Positions 1 to 5,318 of a stretch of DNA of 5,318 nt are shown here, piece after piece. Location of the stretch: NCBI GenBank assembly GCA_012510295.1, contig JAAZID010000433.1, forward strand, positions 1 to 5,318. Direction: 5' to 3'. The stretch comes from Methanomicrobiales archaeon (lineage in GTDB: Archaea > Halobacteriota > Methanomicrobia > Methanomicrobiales > Methanoculleaceae). Positions within the stretch are counted from its first letter, which is position 1; each line of letters begins with the position of its first letter. A model generated the notes under the pieces. It was not told the origin of the DNA and did no database searches. It saw only the letters and a program-made list of their open reading frames with translations. The position numbers were made by a program, and so were the translations under genes.

Positions 1-1308
1 CCGCTCATGCGCCCGGTTGATGTCCTGGTACTCGTCGACGATGAGGTGGCGTATGTTCGCGGCAAGTTCGGGGCGGCGCTCCAGTTCTTCGACGGCGACC
101 TCGATCATGCGGTTGAAGGTGAGAGGCCGGTGGCGCTCAAGGGCACTCTCGTATGCTTCAAGCGAGGCTGCAAACCCGGGAGCCTGCTCGTGGAGGATGG
201 AGCGGTCAAGCATCTCTGCATAGAAGACGTTCAGATTCCTCAGGAAAGCCGCACATTTCCGGGGGTAATCGTCCCCATCCGGGAGGTGACAGTCCCAGCC
301 AGCCCGGAGCAGGAACGCCATCTCCTGGTTCTCGTCGAGCTCGCCCCAATTGGCGTACCCGCAGTGATCCTGCAGGAGCAAGAGACAGTAGGCGTGGATC
401 GTCCCGACGTACATCTCCCCGAGGCGGGAACACGCCTCCTCACCACCGAGGCGCATGGCGTGGTCGTATATCCGGGTCTTCATGCTCTGCGCCGCCTTCT
501 TCGTGAAGGTGAACGCGACGATCGAGGCCGGGTCGACCTGCTCGACGAGGAGGAGATGGATGATCTTCCGGGTCAGGGTCTCGGTCTTCCCGGCGCCGGC
601 CCCCGCGATGACCCGTATGCGGGGGTTTTTGGACCGGACCGCTGCCCGCTGGGCCGGCGAGAGGGGCCGGGGACTATCGAGGATGAGTTCCTCCGGGAGG
701 GGTTCTGTGGTGCAGGGGAGCCGGGGAGGCTCTGGCTCCACCAGCGGTCGGGGGGGTGCCGGCTCGATCGTTATGGGGGGATCGGGCTCTCCAGTCTCAG
801 GGTCGTGCTCTTCCAGCCCGAGATCCCGGGCGATCGCCTCCATATCGACAGGGAGGAGGGTATACCCGGTGTTGAGAAACCTGAGACCCTCAAGGAGGGT
901 ATCGGCTGTGACGATAGCAAACCCGGAGAATGCATGGGGATTGATCTGGCCGGCAGGATGCCGGCTCCCGGCCTCGAAGTATCTCCAGGCTGCTACCCTC
1001 CGGACGCGCCTCTCGTCGATCTCGGGGAAATGCTTCTCCCGGATCGAGAGCAGCCTCTCGGTGAAACTGTATCGCTCTTTCTCGAGCGATGCAGCCGTAT
1101 CCCCACGGTATGCCCTGAGATCGAGGATGACCGGGCCGCCGGGGACGAGCACCACGCAATCGAGATCCCCGGAGGTGGTCGGCACACCGGTGAGCAAAAA
1201 CACCGTCTCGTCTTCGTACTCGTCCTCAAGCAGTGCAGCGATCTCTTTTAGCTGTCGGCACTCATGCCTGCCTTCCACGCGACTTCCTCGAAAAATTCGG
1301 AGCCCCAT
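1..1308 (-). CDS. NERD-like nuclease domain fused to UvrD/Rep-type SF1 DNA helicase (C-terminus outside window)
   Basis: The 436 visible residues are open to the left edge. Residues 1-155 resemble a NERD (nuclease-related, PD-(D/E)XK-like) domain: an acidic helix start near E12-E16, then LDC (D50) and a hydrophobic strand ending in D63-L64-R65 followed by AYRGD. Residues about 166-206 form a Pro/Glu-rich linker. The helicase core begins with the Q motif SPAQR (Q220), Walker A GAGAGKT (K241, T242), motif Ia AFTFTKKAAQ (about 265-274), VGTIHAYC (about 301-308) and motif II DEYQD (425-429). UvrD-family enzymes are ATP-driven 3'-5' DNA translocases used in repair; the exact role here is unknown. 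The ATG at 1306-1308 was chosen because a Shine-Dalgarno and TATA box lie just upstream, and an in-frame TGA (1408-1410) limits the frame. Two GTG codons at 1318-1323 fall inside the Shine-Dalgarno. Motifs III-VI lie beyond the window. R65 stands where NERD/PD-(D/E)XK enzymes usually have the catalytic Lys. The helicase call is firm; the NERD call is likely. Confidence 0.9.
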   Translation of the reverse strand, partial: MGLRIFRGSRVEGRHECRQLKEIAALLEDEYEDETVFLLTGVPTTSGDLDCVVLVPGGPVILDLRAYRGDTAASLEKERYSFTERLLSIREKHFPEIDERRVRRVAAWRYFEAGSRHPAGQINPHAFSGFAIVTADTLLEGLRFLNTGYTLLPVDMEAIARDLGLEEHDPETGEPDPPITIEPAPPRPLVEPEPPRLPCTTEPLPEELILDSPRPLSPAQRAAVRSKNPRIRVIAGAGAGKTETLTRKIIHLLLVEQVDPASIVAFTFTKKAAQSMKTRIYDHAMRLGGEEACSRLGEMYVGTIHAYCLLLLQDHCGYANWGELDENQEMAFLLRAGWDCHLPDGDDYPRKCAAFLRNLNVFYAEMLDRSILHEQAPGFAASLEAYESALERHRPLTFNRMIEVAVEELERRPELAANIRHLIVDEYQDINRAHER

Positions 1309-1313
1309 ACGAC

Positions 1314-1324
1314 GGATCACCACC
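1314..1324 (-). promoter_or_regulatory. Shine-Dalgarno of the helicase gene
   Basis: On the minus strand this reads GGTGGTGATCC, one mismatch from the full GGAGGTGATCC complement of the archaeal 16S rRNA 3' end. It ends 5 bases before the ATG at 1308 and decides that start over the GTG pair buried inside it. Confidence 0.85.
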
Positions 1325-1350
1325 TGATAGGAGGGGTATCTGTATTTTGA

Positions 1351-1361
1351 CGAATATAAAG
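1351..1361 (-). promoter_or_regulatory. Predicted archaeal TATA box of the helicase gene
   Basis: The minus strand reads CTTTATATTCG, a good match to the archaeal TATA box. Its centre lies about 49 bases upstream of the helicase ATG, so initiation about 25 bases downstream (near 1331) would give a leader of roughly 20-25 nt containing the Shine-Dalgarno. No clear purine-rich BRE was recognised. The position is inferred from sequence only. Confidence 0.6.
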
Positions 1362-1407
1362 AACCCGATCTGCAAGCATCTTGTCCCGGAAAGGCTGCAA
1401 GAGATCC

Positions 1408-1466
1408 TCAAAGGGGGGAGTGTGAGAGACCGGTACTCATCGCTTCCCTATCAAAGGCGGGAGTGT
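1408..1466. repeat. Imperfect 16-bp direct repeat, 43-bp period
   Basis: TCAAAGGGGGGAGTGT (1408-1423) recurs as TCAAAGGCGGGAGTGT (1451-1466), with 15 of 16 bases identical. A 43-bp period is about four helical turns, so both copies would face the same side of the DNA. The pair sits 47-105 bp upstream of the helicase TATA box. A paired protein-binding site is a plausible but unproven reading. Confidence 0.7.
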
Positions 1467-1541
1467 AACCGCCCCGCTCGCCCGTGCCTGTTGCCGGCCC
1501 TCGATCACCTGGAGAGAACTTACGGATCGCTCCCGGCAAAT

Positions 1542-1623
1542 CCCCATACGACTTTATCCGGCGCACTGATGCATCTCGAACTGATGACAGTCTGGCCTGC
1601 GATCCCCGATACGCTTTTTTATC
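1542..1623. repeat. Two degenerate copies of a CCCC(G)ATACG...TTTATC motif
   Basis: CCCCATACGACTTTATC (1542-1558) and CCCCGATACGCTTTTTTATC (1604-1623) are related, with small length differences and starts 62 bp apart. The first 11 bases of the left copy, CCCCATACGAC, also occur exactly at 1303-1313 over the helicase start codon. On the minus strand the copies read GATAAA...CGTAT(C)GGGG. The similarity is directly visible; a function as binding sites or promoter remnants is speculative. Confidence 0.45.
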
Positions 1624-1637
1624 GTACAAAATCGATA
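1607..1637. promoter_or_regulatory. AT-rich block with alternating CGATA / TATCG arms
   Basis: CGATA (1607-1611), TATCG (1620-1624) and CGATA (1633-1637) alternate with 8-bp spacers, so the middle arm can pair with either neighbour. The block includes a run of six T (1615-1620) and lies about 100-130 bp upstream of the surface-protein ATG. It could be an operator array or an upstream promoter element. The arms are only 5 bp, so chance is not excluded. Confidence 0.3.
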
Positions 1638-1675
1638 ATATCCAGGGAATAGCATTCTCTCCCGCCGGATATTTT

Positions 1676-1690
1676 CCATATGGTTAAATA
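1676..1690 (+). promoter_or_regulatory. Predicted promoter of the beta-helix surface protein (CCATATGG palindrome plus TATA-like TTAAATA)
   Basis: The perfect 8-bp palindrome CCATATGG (1676-1683) directly abuts a TATA-like TTAAATA (1684-1690). Initiation about 25 bases downstream would fall near 1710-1715, giving a short leader before the ATG at 1736. The palindrome lies where a BRE or operator would sit. An alternative TATA-like stretch is GATATTTT (1668-1675), which would move initiation to about 1695-1700. Confidence 0.5.
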
Positions 1691-1707
1691 GTGCCCTGCA
1701 AAACCTA

Positions 1708-1729
1708 CATCTGAACGCAGGTTCAGGTG
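1708..1729 (+). promoter_or_regulatory. Leader hairpin or operator overlapping the surface-protein Shine-Dalgarno
   Basis: CTGAAC (1711-1716) and GTTCAG (1721-1726) are a perfect inverted repeat around a GCAG spacer. As RNA the stem extends outward through U-G (1710/1727), A-U (1709/1728) and C-G (1708/1729) to 9 bp with a 4-nt loop. Its 3' arm takes in AGGTG of the Shine-Dalgarno. If transcribed whole, it could block ribosome entry; as DNA, the 6-4-6 arrangement near the predicted start site is a typical operator size. The structure is seen in the sequence; the role is inferred. Confidence 0.5.
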
Positions 1730-1732
1730 ATC
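1725..1732 (+). promoter_or_regulatory. Shine-Dalgarno of the surface-protein gene
   Basis: AGGTGATC matches the complement of the archaeal 16S 3' end exactly over eight bases; its GGTGA core ends 5 bases before the ATG at 1736. An in-frame GTG at 1727 lies inside this signal, and an in-frame TGA at 1712-1714 excludes any start further upstream, so ATG 1736 is the start. Confidence 0.85.
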
Positions 1733-1735
1733 GAG

Positions 1736-4700
1736 ATGGATTACACTCGGGTGAAGGGATTTCGCCTGATAACTCTTTCTTTTGCTCTGATTGTGCTTAT
1801 ATGCGCGATACTGATAGCACCGGCAGCTGCAGAAGAGACCCTGCCGGCCAGGGTCTACGTGAACGCATCGTACGACGAAGGTACACCCGGCTACGGGGAC
1901 TGCAACTTCTCAAGCATTCAGGAGGCCATTGACCGCGTCGCGGAGGGTGGCGAGGTCTGGGTCTACGGCGGGATGTATGACGGGGCGATCGTGATCAAGA
2001 GAAGTATGACCGTCACGGCCACCTCCGACCTTGAGGAGGTAATCCTCGGAGTTCAGGATGAAGAGATCGCCGTCGAGATCAGCGCAAATGATATCGTATT
2101 CAGCGCTTTTACGATCACCGGTCTCTTCGGGGCTGGGATATCCGTCCACAACGCCAGCGCAGTCGAGATCCAGAGCTGTGAGATCAGTACAGTGAGCGAT
2201 TCAGGCGGACCCACATACGGTGTTCTCATTAAAGACAGTGAGAGGGTCTCTCTCCACAGCAGCAGTATAAGTATCATCGGGGGCGGTGAGCAGTGCGGCG
2301 TCATGATCCAGGGTGTCAACGAAGCCTGTATCCACGGCAACTGGATCGAGGCAGCATCATACAATCCGGCGCCGGAGGGCGATAATATAATTTTTGGATG
2401 GATCCCGGCCATTGCTTCTGATGCTCCGGATGCCCCTCCTGCCGCAGAGCCCCGGGGGATCGTGATCATTGAGAGCAACTCGGTTCTCGTCGAGGATAAC
2501 CAGGTTAACTCCCGGGGTGTCAGCGTTACAGGCGAATTCGGTTCAGACACCTCCGCCGTGGATGTCCTGGGGATCTGGTCCGATAGATCCGGGAATGTAG
2601 AGATCCTGAGAAACGAGGTTTATACCGACAGTTTATCGACCGACTCAATCATGGCAACCGGGATCAAGGCAAACGGCAACTTCACTCTCATTCAGAATAA
2701 TACGGTCCGATCATACAGCATAGGATCCGGGGATGTCCGTACAGCAGGGGCAGGGATCTGGATTGACGAGGTGCAGGAGGGGCAGATCCTCGATAATGAT
2801 ATCGATATAGGGATTCTCCACGCAGGCGCCACCGAAGAGAGTTGGTACGTGCTGGGTGGCGGTATCATAGCCACCGATTCGCATAAAGCCCGGATTCTGC
2901 GAAATGACGTCGTTTACATGGTCCAGGCAGACAGCTGGAGCGATGCAATCCGGGCAAGGATCCGGGGGATCAGTATCTATGGGTGCGATGAGGCCCATAT
3001 GAGCGAGAACGTTGTCATCGTCGAGGGTGAGATCCTCATGATGCCGCCCGACTGTGAACATCCGGTCATTCTGTTCGGCCAGCTCGCCGGCATCAATGCC
3101 TGGGAAAGCGACGATATTGAGATCGTCAAGAACGTCCTGTATACCTCCGGGAACATACAGGCATATGATCTAAAGGCCACGCCGGACGATCTCCCCCGGG
3201 GTGTCATAGAGGAACTCATTGCAGTAGGCATTCAGATCCAGGGTGATCTGGAGAGCCCCCTCAAAAACCCCCTGATATCTGATAACGTGATCCTGGTAGA
3301 TGCACAGGTCGGAGGGGGCGCGGGGGTTCGAGACCACTTTGTGGGGTCTATGGCTACACTCCCATGTAGCAGCGATCTCGCGGGCCGCTACAACGCGGTG
3401 ATCCAGAGGCGGCAGGAAGAGACCTCAGCCTTCCGGAGAATGAGCGCCCTTGAGTCCGAACCGGAGATTGACGAGAACACTTTCGTCCAGGCCTACACCA
3501 TAACGGCCGGGATCGTTATCCAGGATGCCCTCGACCCGGTGATCTGCCGCAACCACGTTCCGGTGTACCAGGACACATTGATTGCGGCCTACAATGCCCC
3601 CATCCCTGATGATCTGATTGTATTTGCAAACAGGCAGTCCGGGCCGGCTGCCCTCTTCAGCCAGGAACCGGATCCTTCCGGCGCGGATAGGTCGATGATC
3701 ATGGATACAGATCCCTTTGCCCCGGGCTCCGGGATCGCGGATATCATCGGGGAACTTCTGGTATTCCTCGGCGATAAGGACTCGTCCGGGCTCCCGGATC
3801 CTGCCTGGATTGCCACCGTAGACCCGACCTCCATGAGCTATGGTCTCTTCTGTAGTGCTGAGGGAGTGGCGGAGATCTACGAGAACAACTTCACCGTCCT
3901 TACCTGCGCCACCTCCAGGGCGACCGCCGGGAGCGGCGGAGCGGATATCTCCGGCACAGTAGCAGAATCCACCGGCCTCATTACGGCTTTCGGCATATCC
4001 GGGGTGAGCGATGGGATCAACGTTGCGGAGAACTGCATTAACGTGACTACCATCGGCGATTATCTGGACACAGCAAAGGGAGACGAGGTTTGGGGGGGCA
4101 GTGCGATGGCAGAAGCCAAACACCTCTTCTTCGCAACGGGCGTCAGTGCGGATGCACTGGAGAGAAGTATCCTCGATAACGAGATCACCGTCAGGCAGGA
4201 GGCATCGACCCGGGCCGTCACCCTGACACAGAACGATTCCCCCCTCAGCACCGTCACCACGGAGGGTGTGGCCATCGGCATAGTCCTTAATTCCGATGAG
4301 TTCGACGACATTATGGAGATCTCCAGGCCCACGCTACCGGCACCCGGGGCTGGGTTTGCGGATGTCGTTATGGGCAACAACATCCTCGTTATTAGCGAGA
4401 TCGAAGAGGATGCGACCGCAACCATGGAACTTCCGGCACCCCGCGACGGATCACCGGACTCGTTCTCCGTAGTGGTTGGAACCTCGGAAGGCTTTGGCAT
4501 AATTGCGCCGGAGGCCGATATAGAGGATAACACCATCGAGGTGCTCGTGTATAAGAGCAACCATGCACAGACCCTGGTCGAGGCGATGCACGCCATCGCC
4601 GCACGGCAGGACGGGAACGATCTGGCCAATGAGGGGGGCTTTAATTTCGCCATAGTCTCCTCCAGGGGCATCCTGACCATGGGCTCCTGTGTCTCAAACA

Positions 4701-5318
4701 ATGTCATAGAGACCGTGGCAAACATCCGGGGATTTGCTGATGCGGATCTTCTTGATGATGCCGGCGACTTTACATTCTGTATGGCGGTGGATACCGGTAT
4801 CGAGAGCATGGGCCCCTCATCCATCACCGGCAACACCGTGAATGGCAGGGCGTACATTAGCTTCATGGACATAGCCAGCGGCGAATGGGTGGATTCAGAC
4901 GCCCTCAACCTGGCCCTCGACTTCGGTATCCTCTCGGTGGGGGGTAGCACGATCTTCAACAACATCCTGAACGGCTACATCGGGTACCCCTACTACGACG
5001 GGGAGGAGAGTTACGAGCCCTATGCCTTCTACAACTGGTGGGGTGATGTGAGCGGACCCTCCGACCTCGGGCCGGGCACGGGAAGTCCGGTCGCCGGCAC
5101 CATGAACTACGAGCCCTGGCTGACACGGCCGGCAGACGTGGTTCTCGAGACCGGCAGGTCGTACTTCGGCCTTGAGATCGGGTCACCCAACATAGGCGGC
5201 GGCCGCTGCGGCCTTGAACCGGGCTGGAACACCCTCTCGTTCCCGCTGGCGCTCGAGAACAACACCTGGCAGGAGGTCACCCACGCTGGCGACGGCCTCG
5301 ATTACGCTGTCGCCTGGA
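1736..5318 (+). CDS. Secreted right-handed parallel beta-helix (NosD/pectate-lyase-like) surface protein, C-terminus outside window
   Basis: The 1194 visible residues are open to the right edge. Residues 1-32 are a signal peptide: basic R5/K7/R10, a hydrophobic core 11-28 and an APAAA site before E33. Residues 38-130 match the usual start of archaeal beta-helix surface proteins (VYVNAS, NFSSIQEAID, V.VYGGMYDGAIVIK). About twenty turns of the form h-x-x-N-x-h follow, for example at N202, N255, N293, N354, N390, N425, N466, N517, N581, N766, N815, N932, N1033 and N1076. The helix closes with YNWWGDVSGPSDLG (N1100), then NYEPWL. From G1163, GWNTLSFPLAL begins another beta module. About nine N-glycosylation sequons fit an exported archaeal protein. 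Two stretches (about 545-577 and 612-710) lack turn motifs and look like insertions. These folds occur in carbohydrate-active enzymes and in structural or adhesive surface proteins; no catalytic residues were identified, so substrate and activity are unknown. A C-terminal anchor would lie beyond the window. The fold and export are well supported. Confidence 0.9.
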   Translation, partial: MDYTRVKGFRLITLSFALIVLICAILIAPAAAEETLPARVYVNASYDEGTPGYGDCNFSSIQEAIDRVAEGGEVWVYGGMYDGAIVIKRSMTVTATSDLEEVILGVQDEEIAVEISANDIVFSAFTITGLFGAGISVHNASAVEIQSCEISTVSDSGGPTYGVLIKDSERVSLHSSSISIIGGGEQCGVMIQGVNEACIHGNWIEAASYNPAPEGDNIIFGWIPAIASDAPDAPPAAEPRGIVIIESNSVLVEDNQVNSRGVSVTGEFGSDTSAVDVLGIWSDRSGNVEILRNEVYTDSLSTDSIMATGIKANGNFTLIQNNTVRSYSIGSGDVRTAGAGIWIDEVQEGQILDNDIDIGILHAGATEESWYVLGGGIIATDSHKARILRNDVVYMVQADSWSDAIRARIRGISIYGCDEAHMSENVVIVEGEILMMPPDCEHPVILFGQLAGINAWESDDIEIVKNVLYTSGNIQAYDLKATPDDLPRGVIEELIAVGIQIQGDLESPLKNPLISDNVILVDAQVGGGAGVRDHFVGSMATLPCSSDLAGRYNAVIQRRQEETSAFRRMSALESEPEIDENTFVQAYTITAGIVIQDALDPVICRNHVPVYQDTLIAAYNAPIPDDLIVFANRQSGPAALFSQEPDPSGADRSMIMDTDPFAPGSGIADIIGELLVFLGDKDSSGLPDPAWIATVDPTSMSYGLFCSAEGVAEIYENNFTVLTCATSRATAGSGGADISGTVAESTGLITAFGISGVSDGINVAENCINVTTIGDYLDTAKGDEVWGGSAMAEAKHLFFATGVSADALERSILDNEITVRQEASTRAVTLTQNDSPLSTVTTEGVAIGIVLNSDEFDDIMEISRPTLPAPGAGFADVVMGNNILVISEIEEDATATMELPAPRDGSPDSFSVVVGTSEGFGIIAPEADIEDNTIEVLVYKSNHAQTLVEAMHAIAARQDGNDLANEGGFNFAIVSSRGILTMGSCVSNNVIETVANIRGFADADLLDDAGDFTFCMAVDTGIESMGPSSITGNTVNGRAYISFMDIASGEWVDSDALNLALDFGILSVGGSTIFNNILNGYIGYPYYDGEESYEPYAFYNWWGDVSGPSDLGPGTGSPVAGTMNYEPWLTRPADVVLETGRSYFGLEIGSPNIGGGRCGLEPGWNTLSFPLALENNTWQEVTHAGDGLDYAVAW

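Larger units (their letters stand above)
1309..1735. other. Divergent intergenic regulatory region, no convincing gene
   Basis: This 427-base gap separates the two divergent start codons. Both edges carry promoter and ribosome-binding signals. The middle (about 1365-1670) holds short repeats and an AT-rich block but no convincing gene: the open frames crossing it lack a Shine-Dalgarno, have no recognisable domain and run into the flanking signals. No tRNA-like cloverleaf or terminator-like GC hairpin followed by a T-run was recognised. The gap is long for two promoters alone, so extra operators or an unannotated small RNA remain possible. Confidence 0.75.

Noticed and set aside
7..1251. 414-codon open frame on the plus strand
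   Set aside because: It lies antisense to the helicase, whose motifs are unmistakable. Its translation has no recognisable domain, and the openness follows from GC-rich codon use on the opposite strand.
455..1327. 290-codon plus-strand open frame rich in Ser/Arg
   Set aside because: Low-complexity Ser/Arg translation typical of an antisense frame of a GC-rich gene; no Shine-Dalgarno, and it crosses the helicase promoter region.
1408..1629. Small minus-strand frame (73 codons) in the gap
   Set aside because: No convincing ribosome binding site; Arg/Ser-rich translation with no family, and its 3' end runs through the direct repeats.
1233..1652. 139-codon plus-strand frame reaching into the intergenic gap
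   Set aside because: It begins inside the helicase gene, has no Shine-Dalgarno, spans the opposing promoter and shows no domain.
1646..1659. GAAT-AGC-ATTC inverted repeat as a terminator or hairpin
   Set aside because: The 4-bp stem is too short and there is no gene ending nearby to terminate.
1484..1687. Small plus-strand frame (67 codons) in the gap
   Set aside because: No Shine-Dalgarno or TATA box at suitable distance, and its stop overlaps the surface-protein promoter. A real small protein cannot be fully excluded without conservation data.
2053..2550. 165-codon open frame on the minus strand
   Set aside because: Antisense to the strand-rich N-terminal half of the surface protein; no ribosome binding site or recognisable family.
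3425..4123. 232-codon open frame on the minus strand
   Set aside because: Antisense shadow of the beta-helix gene. The HxGxxxGGNPGRI-like segments mirror the sense Asn/Gly turns and do not indicate a real protein.
4060..4965. 301-codon open frame on the minus strand
   Set aside because: Antisense to the beta-helix gene with a Ser/Leu/Met-rich translation and no domain. The plus-strand frame carries a regular turn pattern through the same bases.

Overview
The window looks archaeal and most resembles a methanogen of the Methanomicrobiales (Methanoculleus-like). This is inferred from four things: fairly GC-rich codon use (many ATC, CTC, GGG, CGG), TATA-box-like promoters, strong Shine-Dalgarno sequences matching the archaeal 16S 3' end, and a very long secreted beta-helix surface protein of the kind these methanogens encode in number. 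No sequence search was run, so the genus is a guess.

There are only two convincing genes. They are divergent, and each runs off one edge of the window. The left gene (1-1308, minus strand) is the first 436 residues of a superfamily 1A DNA helicase of the UvrD/Rep type. An N-terminal domain resembling NERD, a nuclease-related PD-(D/E)XK-like fold, precedes the helicase and is joined to it by a proline/glutamate-rich linker. The helicase part shows the Q motif, Walker A, motif Ia, the TxH motif and motif II (DEYQ), where the window ends. The right gene (1736-5318, plus strand) is the first 1194 residues of an exported right-handed parallel beta-helix (NosD/pectate-lyase-like) surface protein. 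It has a signal peptide, about twenty Asn-containing turns, an NWWGD closing motif and the start of a C-terminal GWN-type module.

The 427-base gap between the start codons is a divergent regulatory region. It holds a TATA-like box and a Shine-Dalgarno for each gene. The surface-protein leader also contains a perfect 6-4-6 inverted repeat, extendable to a 9-bp RNA stem, that covers its Shine-Dalgarno. Further inside the gap are a 16-bp direct repeat 43 bp apart, a recurring CGTAT(C)GGGG motif and an AT-rich block of alternating CGATA/TATCG arms. I found no RNA gene, CRISPR array, insertion sequence or terminator.

The two genes share no obvious pathway: one acts on DNA in the cytoplasm, the other outside the cell. 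The features most worth following up are the nuclease-like domain with an altered catalytic residue and the hairpin or operator over the surface-protein start. I see no clear evidence of a new multi-gene system in this window.
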